Assembly (NCBI GenBank): GCA_016934195.1
Contig: JAFGTJ010000318.1
Location: forward strand, 1-40,137
Length of the DNA: 40,137 nt
Direction of reading: 5' to 3'
From: Anaerolineae bacterium
GTDB lineage: Bacteria > Chloroflexota > Anaerolineae > Aggregatilineales > Aggregatilineaceae
A program made the position numbers and the translations under genes. The notes under the pieces are model-generated. The model was given only the letters and a program-made list of their open reading frames with translations, ran no database searches and had not been told where the DNA came from. Below are positions 6,943-15,304 of the stretch, one piece after another. Position 1 is the first letter of the stretch, and each line of letters starts with the position of its first letter.

Positions 6943-9291
6943 ATGGCTCAGGAACAGGCCCGACAATTGCTTCAGCAGGGAATCGCGGCAGCGCAAGCCG
7001 GTCAGAACGAGGCGGCTCGTCAGGTGCTGCAACAAGTCGTCCGGCTTGATCCCCAGAATGAAATGGCGTGGCTGTGGTTAAGCAGCGTGGCACGAGATAA
7101 CAAAGAGCGCCTTTTTTGTTTAAAACAACTTCTTGCCGTTAATCCACAGAATGAGCACGCGATTAAGGGGTTGCAGCGCCTGGGTGTAGAGCCAGAAGCG
7201 CGTGTATCGAACGCGCCCAGTTCCCCAATCCCCACCGTGAATGAAGAGAAAATGGCGCGTTTGCAGCAGGCCACCGATGAGTTTCTACGGCGTTTTAACC
7301 CGGAACCGGTTGATCACCTGCGCATCGAGTGGACGCGCAAGCAGCGGCGGCGCTACGGAGAATCGGGAGCCAGGCGGTTGCAGCGCATTTTGTATGCGGC
7401 GGCGGCTGTGTTGGTTATGGCGGTAGTGGGTGTACTGGTCCTGGTAGCCGCCAATGTTGATATTTTGGGAAGTGACGGGCAGGGATCGGCGGCGTTGGCG
7501 ACCTGGATTCCGACTGTGACGCCTACTCAAACCCTGATACCGACTCTGGGCGGTGCAACTCCCACGCCTTTCCCGGAGCAGATGGCCGTCCCCGTGACCG
7601 AAATGCCACCCGCTAACTGGTCACCAGGGGACCCGTATCGCCTCATTACGCCGACCGTGATTTATCCGCGTGTCGATTCAAGCCTGATTCGTATTTTTGA
7701 GAAGGGGATCAATTACCACGCCAACGGTGACTATGCCGAAGCTATCGAGATATTTGCCGCCGAACGCGAAAATTCCAAGCACTGCCGCCCGATTGTGTAT
7801 TATTACGAGGCGTTGAGTCTGGCAGAGCAGGGCAATTACGCCTTAGCAAAAGAGCGGCTCCAGGAAGCGCAAGATTTTCAGCCGGACCCAGGATTTGAGT
7901 CGTGCCAGGGATCGCCGTTGATCCCGGCGGCATTGGGATACGTGTGGTATCTGGAAGACTCCCGATCCCAGACGGCGCTTAATTACGCGAACCAGGCGCT
8001 AAGCATGGACCCTAAATTCGTGATTGCCAGCGTAATCAAAGCCGGGGTTCACCTGGCGAACGGGCAAATTCCAGAAGCGCGCAGCACCATTACCCAGGCG
8101 TTGTTGGAATGGCCCGCTGACACTAATCTGCTGGAAATGGCTGCAAAAATCGAGATTTCGGACGGGCAGTTCCAGGCGGCGCTGAATCACCTGGGTCGGG
8201 CGTTATACGTGGACCCGGCGTTGCATCCCGCATTGGTGCTTCAGGCCGAAACCTATCTCCGGCTGGGGGATGGCGCGCAGGCCGGAACCGAAGCTGAGGT
8301 TGAGTATTACGGATTGGCGGTGCTCAGCGCGCAAACGCTGCTGCTGTATTATCCGGGTGATTCGTTGGGGTATTTGCTGTTAGCTCAGGGCCGTGTGGGT
8401 GAGGGGAATTACGCGATGGCGGAAACGGCCCTCACCCGGATCATTGCGGTTGAGGACAGCTTGCCGTCTGAGGCGGTCCCGGTAGTGCGCGAGGCGTACC
8501 GCATGTTGGGCGAAGTGCAGTATGCTTATGGGCGCGACGAGGATTTGGAACAGGCGCAGCAGGCATTTCAGCATGTGTTGATCACGGATCGGGGGATTGA
8601 TCCGGTAGTGGCCGAGCGGCTGTATGATATTGCGCTCCGGTTGCGCGATTACCCAGAAGCCAGGAGTCAACTTGAAGCGCTGCTTTCCGTTGAACCGGGA
8701 AATCGTACCTGGCAGTTGCAGCGGACCAGGATGCAGGTCGAGATTTGTACGCTGTATTCGACTGGCGTGCCGTGTGATTATGATGGGATGCTGCGACTGT
8801 TAGGTGACGAATTTATCAACAGTCTGCCGGACGAGATGCAGCGCGCCGACGGGTATTCATACCGGGCGCAGGCGCGTTACCAGGATACCCGATCCAGGGG
8901 CGACAATCTCAGCGAGGCCGACCGTCATCTGGCGTATGGACTGGCGCTAAACGATGTCACGCAGGCGCTGGCGATGCGCGACTCAGCGGTTGACCATTAC
9001 TACCGGGGCTTGATTCTGGAAGCGTTGGCCGAACCGGTCAAGGCATTGGAGGAATACCAGTGGGTCCAGTATTGGGACGCACTGTATGCTTATCCGTTCA
9101 GTAATGCTGAATTCGACCGGCGGCTGGCTAATCTGGCTGAGCAGGTTGGCGAACTGGTAGTTGAACCAACTGGCGAGGCTTCGTCCACCGGCGCAACGGC
9201 AACGCCTGTTTCCAACCAACCCGTTCCCACTGCGACACCTGCGTTCACAGCCACGCCGGGATTGCCACCGGCTGCGCCGGAGCTGCCATAA
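6943..9291 (+). CDS. Membrane-anchored tetratricopeptide repeat protein
   Basis: 782 residues from ATG 6943. The upstream TTG at 6910 would add eleven atypical residues, whereas MAQEQARQLLQQGIAAAQAG begins a normal TPR helix pair. Residues 1-80 form two TPR-like units. A basic segment (TRKQRRRYGE) precedes one membrane helix at about 149-171, followed by a Thr/Pro-rich stalk with repeated P-T motifs. A long helical-repeat region with several TPRs runs from about 245 to 735, and a Thr/Pro-rich tail ends the protein. The topology suggests a cytoplasmic N-terminal TPR and a large external TPR domain. Two Cys pairs occur in the external part (SKHCRP, FESCQG; EICTLYSTGVPCD). Such proteins scaffold envelope complexes, but no partner can be named here. 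It has its own candidate promoter. Confidence 0.85.
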   Translation: MAQEQARQLLQQGIAAAQAGQNEAARQVLQQVVRLDPQNEMAWLWLSSVARDNKERLFCLKQLLAVNPQNEHAIKGLQRLGVEPEARVSNAPSSPIPTVNEEKMARLQQATDEFLRRFNPEPVDHLRIEWTRKQRRRYGESGARRLQRILYAAAAVLVMAVVGVLVLVAANVDILGSDGQGSAALATWIPTVTPTQTLIPTLGGATPTPFPEQMAVPVTEMPPANWSPGDPYRLITPTVIYPRVDSSLIRIFEKGINYHANGDYAEAIEIFAAERENSKHCRPIVYYYEALSLAEQGNYALAKERLQEAQDFQPDPGFESCQGSPLIPAALGYVWYLEDSRSQTALNYANQALSMDPKFVIASVIKAGVHLANGQIPEARSTITQALLEWPADTNLLEMAAKIEISDGQFQAALNHLGRALYVDPALHPALVLQAETYLRLGDGAQAGTEAEVEYYGLAVLSAQTLLLYYPGDSLGYLLLAQGRVGEGNYAMAETALTRIIAVEDSLPSEAVPVVREAYRMLGEVQYAYGRDEDLEQAQQAFQHVLITDRGIDPVVAERLYDIALRLRDYPEARSQLEALLSVEPGNRTWQLQRTRMQVEICTLYSTGVPCDYDGMLRLLGDEFINSLPDEMQRADGYSYRAQARYQDTRSRGDNLSEADRHLAYGLALNDVTQALAMRDSAVDHYYRGLILEALAEPVKALEEYQWVQYWDALYAYPFSNAEFDRRLANLAEQVGELVVEPTGEASSTGATATPVSNQPVPTATPAFTATPGLPPAAPELP

Positions 9292-9309
9292 GTAAGGTTG
9301 TTTGCAGAC

Positions 9310-10746
9310 TTACATTGGCTCAGGGCTGGCTTTTAGCGTTTCCCAGGCGGCGCGCACGGCTTCAACTTCGGCGGGGTCTTCGGGCACTTCCCCGTAGCGC
9401 ACCGCGATATAGGCTTCGGTGATGCTTTGAATCGCGTCGGGATGGTCTGGGAACGCCTGATGCAGTTCGCGGCGGTATTCATATGGTGTTTCGGCTTTCG
9501 CGCGCGGATAACCGCGCATCTCGGCAAGGTGTTCCATGCGGGCATAGATGCGCCGGATGGTCAGCGCGGTAAATAGATTTCGCCCTAAACCGAACTGGCG
9601 CAGCGCGTCTAACCAATTTGCCAACCGCTGCCAGTTATCGCGGAGGTTCCGTCGCAGCCCGCCTACTACCTCGCCGGTCCCCAGTGATTCTCGGTCCTCG
9701 TCCGAGTATTCTTTGCGTTCGCCGCGCGCGACCCACAGAAACCATACAAAAGCGATGATCGCAAATAGGATCAGCAGCAGTATTCCCACCACCAGCGCAT
9801 CGCCCAGCACAGAAAACAGGTCGGCCAGCCAGGGCGCTTCTGTTTGGCTGCCTGACGAATCCTCTTCAGTGGAGATATTGTAAGGTGTGCCGAACGTATC
9901 GGGCATGACGGATTTGACAGCGTTGAAAATCACCTGAGTCACCAGCAGCAGCGGCGAAATCAGCAGAAATAGCAGCGTCAACACCACTTCGGTTATTGTG
10001 CTTACCACCTGGGCAACCTGCCCCGTGTTCATGCCGGAAAGCCAGAGCGCCGCCACGTAACCGCCTCCCGTAACGAGTAGCGCCAGCGCCAGCAGCGAAA
10101 GCAACCAGCCGCGCCCAAATATCCCGCTTTTGGCCTGGTCGAGATTCAGGCTGTCGGCCCGCGCCAGACTTGATCCGAGCAGCCCAAAAAAGAAGAAAAA
10201 CGGGACTACGGCCAGGATATCTGTGCGGAGGTCCGAGGCGGCGGCAAGGATGACGATCAAAATCGATAGCAGGCCCAGGCGCATCCCAAAACTGGCTCGG
10301 ACCAGCGTTAAATAGGTGTGGCCGATAGCCGCGCCACGCCACCACAGAAACAATGCCCAGAATATCATTGCTGGCCCGCCGGGAACACGGTCTTCTTCGG
10401 CGAAATGGAACAGGTCGCCCAGGGTTAACCGGATGCCGCTGTCGTATTGTCTGGCAAGTGCGGGCGTGAGCAGGATAGTGATTCCGGTGGCAGCACCCAT
10501 CAACAGCAGCGTCGCAATGATGCGCGTATTGACGTCTGTGCGGCGGTAGATCGTCCACCGTACCAGTAGCATACTGGCTAGCAGGTGGATGGTGGTCAGT
10601 CCCAGCGCAGTTGGCAGCGAGATCGTGAGGAACCATTTCAACGACAGCGTGACCCATCCTGCCATCCAGATCGCCGTCATCAGGATCACGACGAGGTGAA
10701 TGTATTCCTGTCGCCAGTTGACCGGGCGGTCAGGCTTGTTTTGCAC
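9310..10746 (-). CDS. Polytopic membrane protein with C-terminal DUF4129 domain
   Basis: 478 residues with about nine to ten hydrophobic helices between residues 15 and 345, then a cytoplasmic tail. The tail (about 391-478) reads IRRIYARMEHLAEMRGYPR, then ETPYEYRRELHQAFP and ITEAYIAVRYGE, which is the DUF4129 signature usually found at the C-terminus of transglutaminase-like membrane proteins. No transglutaminase Cys-His-Asp core is visible, so this looks like a DUF4129-only member. The start overlaps the end of the DUF58 gene by 17 bases, which indicates tight coupling in a MoxR-DUF58-DUF4129 operon. The likely role is in the membrane or outside the cell as the terminal component of that module. 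The substrate is unknown. Confidence 0.85.
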   Translation of the reverse strand: MQNKPDRPVNWRQEYIHLVVILMTAIWMAGWVTLSLKWFLTISLPTALGLTTIHLLASMLLVRWTIYRRTDVNTRIIATLLLMGAATGITILLTPALARQYDSGIRLTLGDLFHFAEEDRVPGGPAMIFWALFLWWRGAAIGHTYLTLVRASFGMRLGLLSILIVILAAASDLRTDILAVVPFFFFFGLLGSSLARADSLNLDQAKSGIFGRGWLLSLLALALLVTGGGYVAALWLSGMNTGQVAQVVSTITEVVLTLLFLLISPLLLVTQVIFNAVKSVMPDTFGTPYNISTEEDSSGSQTEAPWLADLFSVLGDALVVGILLLILFAIIAFVWFLWVARGERKEYSDEDRESLGTGEVVGGLRRNLRDNWQRLANWLDALRQFGLGRNLFTALTIRRIYARMEHLAEMRGYPRAKAETPYEYRRELHQAFPDHPDAIQSITEAYIAVRYGEVPEDPAEVEAVRAAWETLKASPEPM

Positions 10747-12139
10747 GGTCGGCCTCCTCTTTGGTGCGGCGAAGCAGGTAGCGCTGGCGTGGAGTCAGGT
10801 TGGCGAACGCTTCCGAATCGTCGAGGTCGCCTTCAAAGTCTTCGGGAGGCAGGTCCGGTTCGACGTCCTGGATTGGTAAGTGGTAGGTCAACACGCCGGG
10901 GATGTGCGGCGGTTCCGGCTTGCCAAGCAGGATCAGCACCAAACGGCGGCCACTATCCCGCAGCCGGAGAATGGTTGCGGCGATGGCGTCATTCATAAAC
11001 GGCGTGATCAAAACCAGTGTCGCGCCCCAGGGCAGGCGGGGACTTTCCTCGATCAGAAAGCGGTCAAACGTGCTGCTGACGAAATAACTCACGGCGGCCA
11101 GCGCTTGCAGAATGTGCATAAGTTGGTCGCGGTTGCGGCTTGGCGGGATGCGGAAGGGTTGGTCCGCGTGGGCCAGCGTCCCGTTAGCCGACATGCCGAC
11201 CGAGTGCCCTTGTTCCAGGCTCCAGTGAGCCAGGGATGCTGCTACTTCCATTTCGTATTCCAGCATGGCGGGCCACACACCGCGCCAGTAACGCTCAAAG
11301 GTGGCGACGTTCAGACATAACACGGTGCGCAGGCTGCGTGTCGGTTCATAGACCCTGGTTTGCAGGGTGCCGGTATGGGCGGTGGCTTTCCAGTGGATGT
11401 GACGGAAGCTGTCACGCGGGGAATAGTCACGGATGCCCATTGTCCGGTTTGGGTCCTCGAACAGGCGGCGCTGTACGCGCCTGTCGCCAAAGGGGTCTTT
11501 CATGGGCAAACCAAGTTCGTCTAATGGCTTGATGCGCGGATAGACGATCAGGACTTCGTGGCGATCCGCCAGTGTCAGTTTCCGGTCGAACAGGCTGAAC
11601 GGGTCGCCGGATAGCAGCGAGGCGGGTCCGATTTGAAAAACGCCCCGGTGCCGGGCGGTAAATGTGTAGCGCCGCCGGATACGCTCGTACCAGCGCAGGG
11701 AATACGTGTTGATCAGGTAGCCCAGGTCGGGATCGTGCTCAGCGCGTGGCATGAACCGTTCGCCGCCCAGTTCCAGGTACATCGGCCATTCGTCTTCGAT
11801 CTGAAGCCACGAGATCGGCAGCAGTTTCCGGTTTTCGACGGTAATCGTCACCTCGAATTCTTCATCTGGGAAGAAGCGGCGATAGGGGAACCGGCGCTGG
11901 TAAAACAGGTTGCTGAGCGAACTCCGGCTCCAGAACCAGCCAACCAGCACCACGACTACCGTGAACGCCACGAGCGTGAGTAGTTCCTGGATTCCGGCCA
12001 AAATAGCGATGACCAGCGTGATCAGCGCGAACCCTATCCAGCGGTGATCGAGCAGGGCTTGCAGCGTGTCACCGCGCCCCTGAAGGGGTTGGATTTCCAA
12101 TTCCTCGCGTTCGGCATTCTCAAAATCAAAAAAGCCCAC
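10730..12139 (-). CDS. DUF58 domain-containing protein
   Basis: 469 residues. Two closely spaced hydrophobic helices occur at about residues 30-75. The DUF58 signature near residues 232-263 reads IRDYSPRDSFRHIHWKATA followed by GTLQTRVYEPT. The rest has a von Willebrand factor A-like character (LVLILLGKP near the C-terminus). The extended N-terminal part (FPYRRFFPDEEFEVTITVENR) resembles the beta-rich region of larger DUF58 proteins. The family partners MoxR-type AAA+ ATPases, and the moxR-like gene sits only nine bases upstream. The product is probably membrane-attached with a cytoplasmic DUF58 part. The C-terminus is acidic, then basic. Its overlap with the next gene supports cotranscription. 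Confidence 0.92.
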   Translation of the reverse strand: MGFFDFENAEREELEIQPLQGRGDTLQALLDHRWIGFALITLVIAILAGIQELLTLVAFTVVVVLVGWFWSRSSLSNLFYQRRFPYRRFFPDEEFEVTITVENRKLLPISWLQIEDEWPMYLELGGERFMPRAEHDPDLGYLINTYSLRWYERIRRRYTFTARHRGVFQIGPASLLSGDPFSLFDRKLTLADRHEVLIVYPRIKPLDELGLPMKDPFGDRRVQRRLFEDPNRTMGIRDYSPRDSFRHIHWKATAHTGTLQTRVYEPTRSLRTVLCLNVATFERYWRGVWPAMLEYEMEVAASLAHWSLEQGHSVGMSANGTLAHADQPFRIPPSRNRDQLMHILQALAAVSYFVSSTFDRFLIEESPRLPWGATLVLITPFMNDAIAATILRLRDSGRRLVLILLGKPEPPHIPGVLTYHLPIQDVEPDLPPEDFEGDLDDSEAFANLTPRQRYLLRRTKEEADRAKQA

Positions 12140-12148
12140 ACCCGGCTC

Positions 12149-13084
12149 CTATTGCTCGACCGGCACAGGGATCGTATTCACCAGATCGCTGATCACGTCT
12201 TCGGCCCGCCGTCCACGCAGCCGCGTTTGTGGGTCGATGTGGATGCGATGGGTGAGCACATACGGGGCCAGGTATTTTACGTCATCAGGCAGCACAAAGT
12301 CCCGTCCTGCGATGGCCGCCCGCGCCTGCGCCGTCCGGTAGAGGGCAAGCGCGGCGCGCGGACTGGCTCCCAGTTCGATTTCCTCAAAGGTGCGGGTTCC
12401 ACGCACGATGGTTACGACGTAATTCTGGATCGCTTCGGCTACATGGACGCGGCGCACCTGCGCGATCAGGTCGCTGACGGCCTGCGGATCGGTGACGGCT
12501 TCCAGTGTGTCCAGCGGGTCGTCGATGCGGAAACGGACCAGGATTTCGTTTTCCTGCTCCTCGGTGGGATAGCCGATCATGACGCGCATCAGGAAACGAT
12601 CCAACTGGGCTTCAGGCAACGGGAAAGTGCCTTCCAGTTCAATGGGATTCTGGGTTGCCAGTACCACAAATGGGCGGGGCAGGGGAAGTGTTTCGCCATC
12701 GACCGTCATCTGGCGTTCCTGCATCCCTTCCAGCAGGGCGCTTTGCGTGCGCGGCGTGGCGCGGTTGATTTCGTCCGCCAGGACCACCTGGCTGAGAAGC
12801 GGACCGGGTCGGAATTCAAACGCCTGGTTTTTCTGGTTGAAATAGTTTACGCCGGTCACATCGCTAGGCAGCAGATCGGGCGTAAACTGGATGCGGCGGA
12901 AGGTGCAACCTAACGAAGTCGCCATCGCTTTTGCCAGCGTAGTTTTGCCGGTACCGGGTACGTCTTCCAGCAGCACATGACCTTCGCTGAAAACGGCCAC
13001 CATGATCAGGTCAATGATATTGTCCTTGCCCACGATCACGCGCTTCACGTTGTCTCGCACTCGTGTGGCAACTTCTGCAATCAT
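12149..13084 (-). CDS. MoxR family AAA+ ATPase
   Basis: 311 residues, normal MoxR length. Walker A is at about 40-48 (EDVPGTGKT), Walker B at 101-105 (VLADE) followed by INRATPRTQSALLEGMQERQ, and sensor 1 is N146 in LATQNPIE. The C-terminal lid carries GASPRAALALYRTAQARA, as usual. MoxR proteins act as chaperone-like ATPases on VWA/DUF58 partners, and the partner is the next gene. ATG 13084 is supported by TTCCTCC on the plus strand (GGAGGAA on the message, 13091-13097) at six-base spacing. The gene is first in a three-gene operon and is preceded by a TATAAT box and a leader hairpin. Confidence 0.96.
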   Translation of the reverse strand: MIAEVATRVRDNVKRVIVGKDNIIDLIMVAVFSEGHVLLEDVPGTGKTTLAKAMATSLGCTFRRIQFTPDLLPSDVTGVNYFNQKNQAFEFRPGPLLSQVVLADEINRATPRTQSALLEGMQERQMTVDGETLPLPRPFVVLATQNPIELEGTFPLPEAQLDRFLMRVMIGYPTEEQENEILVRFRIDDPLDTLEAVTDPQAVSDLIAQVRRVHVAEAIQNYVVTIVRGTRTFEEIELGASPRAALALYRTAQARAAIAGRDFVLPDDVKYLAPYVLTHRIHIDPQTRLRGRRAEDVISDLVNTIPVPVEQ

Positions 13085-13138
13085 ATAATTTTCCTCCGGT
13101 GGTGGGAGAGGTAAGGGGTGCCCATATAGATCACTGGC

Positions 13139-13156
13139 GAACCGGCCCGCCGGTTC
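13139..13156 (-). promoter_or_regulatory. Leader hairpin upstream of moxR
   Basis: GAACCGG (13139-13145) and CCGGTTC (13150-13156) form a perfect 7-bp stem with a 4-base CCCG loop. It lies between the candidate -10 and the moxR start, so it would sit in the 5' leader. It has no T-run, so a terminator for the upstream gene is less likely. Confidence 0.4.
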
Positions 13157-13169
13157 ACTTTTGGGGTGG

Positions 13170-13199
13170 ATTATATGGGGTTGGCGTGCAAATGGGGAA
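13170..13199 (-). promoter_or_regulatory. Candidate promoter of the moxR-DUF58-DUF4129 operon
   Basis: A perfect TATAAT on the minus strand (13170-13175), with a weak TTCCCC -35 at 13194-13199 after an 18-base spacer. It lies in the gap between the kinase-like gene and moxR and separates two minus-strand transcription units. Confidence 0.45.
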
Positions 13200-13205
13200 T
13201 TTTGC

Positions 13206-14000
13206 TTATACCGGCGGCCAGGGGTAACTCCGGCCAGGACCGGGCGCGGGATACGTTTTCTTCGCCAGCAGGTGTTTGGTCCGGTTGTGCAGCGCTTCGA
13301 TCTCCGCTGGACTCAGCAGCGGCGCGAGTTTGCGATGTGTCTCGTGATCCGGTGATGCAAGCCGGCCCTCAAATGCGCGCAGCGTTGCTAACAAGTCGTC
13401 CGCGATGGCGTCTTCGGCAAATTCCCAGATCACGGTACGCAGTTTGGGCATGGTGTGGAAAGTCAGCCCATGATCGATTCCCCACAGTTTACCGCGCGCG
13501 TCAAGCAGCAGGTGGCCGCCTTTGCGGTCGGCATTGTTGACCAATATGTCCAGGATGGCAAACCGCTGGAGTTGGGCTACAAAGCGATCATCGAGTGAGA
13601 AATAATTGATTTCCGGGTTGTGCTCGATGAAAAGTTGAAATGATCCCAGGCCGTGCGGTCCCTGGCGCAGCACGGTCGGCGGGACAAGCTGCCAGCCAAG
13701 CGCCTGAGATACAACGTAAGTTGCCACTTCGCGTCGGCAAAGTGTCCCATCGGGGAAATCCCACAGCGGGCGTTCGCCGCGCTGCGGTTTGTAAACGGCT
13801 GTTGCGAGCAGTCCGGCATCGCTGATTGTTACCAGCGCGGCGTAATTCGATCCCCACAGCATCGTGCCTTTCATTTCGATGCTGCCGTTAGCCAACAAGT
13901 GCTCGACGCGATCAACCGGAACGGCGTGGCTGTTTGGCTGTTCCGGGTCGGCGTCTGGTGGGCTGTCGGAAGGTGAGGGGAGTGGTTGGCCGGTCATCAT
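13206..14000 (-). CDS. SCO1664/TIGR03843 family PI3/4-kinase-like protein
   Basis: 264 residues from ATG 14000, which overlaps the DUF3090 stop as ATGA; a longer frame to 14108 would intrude far into DUF3090 and was rejected. The first 30 residues are Pro/Asp-rich. Then come AVYKPQRGERPLWDFPDGTLCRREVA (split here only by reading, K71 being the likely ATP-contact lysine), the catalytic-loop-like D151-I-L-V-N-N-A-D158-R-K-G-G-H, and I-D176-H-G, which resembles the metal-binding DFG. These match a family known from Actinobacteria and Chloroflexi with remote similarity to phosphatidylinositol 3/4-kinases. The substrate is unknown. It is the third gene of a conserved trio with DUF3090 and a phosphoglycerate-mutase-like phosphatase, so a phosphorylation/dephosphorylation circuit is a reasonable inference. 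Confidence 0.88.
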   Translation of the reverse strand: MMTGQPLPSPSDSPPDADPEQPNSHAVPVDRVEHLLANGSIEMKGTMLWGSNYAALVTISDAGLLATAVYKPQRGERPLWDFPDGTLCRREVATYVVSQALGWQLVPPTVLRQGPHGLGSFQLFIEHNPEINYFSLDDRFVAQLQRFAILDILVNNADRKGGHLLLDARGKLWGIDHGLTFHTMPKLRTVIWEFAEDAIADDLLATLRAFEGRLASPDHETHRKLAPLLSPAEIEALHNRTKHLLAKKTYPAPGPGRSYPWPPV

Positions 14001-14506
14001 GTCCAATAATAGATCATATAGCCGTTGGTCTTGGGATCGGCGCGCCCTTTTTTGATGACTGTTTGCGCGTATTCGCTGAGCGCGCGCATTTGCTCGCGGG
14101 TGGCCCACAGGCGCACGATACGCGGTTCTGGCGGGTTGAGCGCGGCCTCGTCCTCGTCAAAGGCCAGCAATTCCTGAATTACCAAAACGATTAAGTGGTG
14201 GATTTCATCGTAGCCCAGCCCCATCTGGGAAACGCGGAACAGGTCCTCTACCGGATCGCGCAGCGACATATCCCAACGAGTCAGGTTGACGGTTGACTCA
14301 GACTGGTCGGGGTATTTTTCCGCCAGACTGCTCAACATTTCGTTGATAGCTTCGGCCAGAGCTTGTGCTTGCTGCTTTTCGATGACCAGGGAAACGATCT
14401 GCGCATTTTTCCCGGCTTGCAGATAAAACACGCGCCGACCCTTTGGTCCGACGGTGCCAATTGTCACGAAATCAACGGGATTGAGTTCAATCTCGGAATC
14501 TGGCAT
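13997..14506 (-). CDS. DUF3090 family protein lacking the usual Cys cluster
   Basis: 169 residues. The start (NPVDFVTIGTVGPKGRRVFYLQAG), then VSLVIEKQQAQALAEAI, FRVSQMGLGYDE and PRIVRLWATREQ, follow the DUF3090/TIGR03847 pattern closely. As I remember the family, it ends in a CPLCG...GHxCPR zinc-knuckle-like segment followed by NGY. Here the end is GRADPKTNGYMIYYWT, which keeps NGY but has no cysteines. The gene starts 27 bases after the phosphatase and its stop overlaps the kinase-like start by 4 bases, so translation is probably coupled. Molecular function is unknown; it may be an adaptor for the two enzymes. Confidence 0.9.
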   Translation of the reverse strand: MPDSEIELNPVDFVTIGTVGPKGRRVFYLQAGKNAQIVSLVIEKQQAQALAEAINEMLSSLAEKYPDQSESTVNLTRWDMSLRDPVEDLFRVSQMGLGYDEIHHLIVLVIQELLAFDEDEAALNPPEPRIVRLWATREQMRALSEYAQTVIKKGRADPKTNGYMIYYWT

Positions 14507-14533
14507 GACTCTGTCTGCTTTCTGTCTTAAGTC

Positions 14534-15202
14534 CTACAAGTGGATGATCTTTCGCACGCGGCCCCACCGGGATGGGCGGGCGGGACGATGGTTGGCCGGT
14601 GGAAGATAACTGGTATCGTTGACGCGCATGATGGTGGGCCGGTTGGCTCCCAACCGGATCAGTGTGAGTGACGCGGGCGAAATTTCGATCCGTTGGAACA
14701 TGTCCAGGTGCGCGCCAAGATAGTGCGCCACCATCAGCTTAATGATATCACTGTGCGAAACCACCACCACGCGATCAGTAGGGTGTTTGGCGACCAGCGT
14801 TTCGAGCGCATCCACAGCGCGGGACTGTGCTTGGCGAATTGCTTCGCCGCCAGGGAAATGTGCCCGGCTGGGATACACTTGCACCGTATGCCACATTTTT
14901 TCGCGGCGAAGATGGCTCAGTTTTTTTCCCTGCCATTGACCATAACGCACTTCACCCACGTCGTCCAGGGATTGTACCCGGAGCTTCGGGTGATGCGCGG
15001 CGATGGCCTCGGCGGTTTCCATGGTGCGTTCCAGCGGACTGGAATAAATCGCGACCAGCGGTGTTTTGGCTAGATGTTCACCGAGCGCCTGGGCCTGGGC
15101 CTGCCCGTCTGGATTCAGATGGACGCCCGGTGTCCAGCCCGCCAATCGACCGGTTTTTACCCAGTCGTTGATCGCATGTCGCACCAACAGAAAATCGGTC
15201 AT
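14534..15202 (-). CDS. Histidine phosphatase family protein (MSMEG_4193/TIGR03848-like)
   Basis: 222 residues from ATG 15202, the start that gives MTDFLLVRHA; an upstream TTG at 15226 adds eight residues. The phosphoglycerate-mutase-type active site is visible: LVRHA with the catalytic histidine (here RHA rather than the commoner RHG), SSPLERTMETA, the acid/base region VGEVRYGQW, and VVVSHSDIIKLM with the second histidine. The segments AGWTPGVHLNPDGQAQA and PGGEAIRQAQSRAVDA match the subgroup that co-occurs with DUF3090 and the kinase-like protein. The C-terminus is basic (HRPARPSRWGRVRK). The substrate is unknown. It is the first gene of the trio. A TATTAT box at 15239-15244 on the minus strand could serve as its -10. 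Confidence 0.9.
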   Translation of the reverse strand: MTDFLLVRHAINDWVKTGRLAGWTPGVHLNPDGQAQAQALGEHLAKTPLVAIYSSPLERTMETAEAIAAHHPKLRVQSLDDVGEVRYGQWQGKKLSHLRREKMWHTVQVYPSRAHFPGGEAIRQAQSRAVDALETLVAKHPTDRVVVVSHSDIIKLMVAHYLGAHLDMFQRIEISPASLTLIRLGANRPTIMRVNDTSYLPPANHRPARPSRWGRVRKIIHL

Positions 15203-15238
15203 CCTAAAATTACCCAAATTATGCAAATGTCAACCCAG

Positions 15239-15244
15239 ATAATA
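15239..15244 (-). promoter_or_regulatory. Candidate -10 of the phosphatase-DUF3090-kinase operon
   Basis: TATTAT on the minus strand, about 37 bases upstream of ATG 15202. No convincing -35 is visible, so confidence is low. Confidence 0.3.
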
Positions 15245-15304
15245 GCATAAACCCTGTACGCGGCCTAACGGAATATACGGCTTTTTTATTGCAAACTTAC
15301 GCAT

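Noticed and set aside
9866-10657. 263-codon minus-strand frame overlapping the DUF4129 gene in another frame
   Set aside because: Same-strand out-of-frame shadow of a membrane protein gene; the product is His/Arg/Pro-rich and not membrane-like.
12044-12913. 289-codon plus-strand frame opposite DUF58 and moxR
   Set aside because: It lies across two well-supported genes in antisense and has low-complexity His/Arg composition; it is a shadow.
14001-14108. Upstream extension of the kinase-like gene into DUF3090
   Set aside because: It would overlap DUF3090 by over 100 bases with a basic, unrelated N-terminus; ATGA coupling at 14000 is preferred.
15228-15233. TTGACA on the minus strand before the phosphatase gene
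   Set aside because: Any -10 at a proper spacing (ATTTTA or TAATTT) is poor and would lie at the start codon; TATTAT further upstream fits better.
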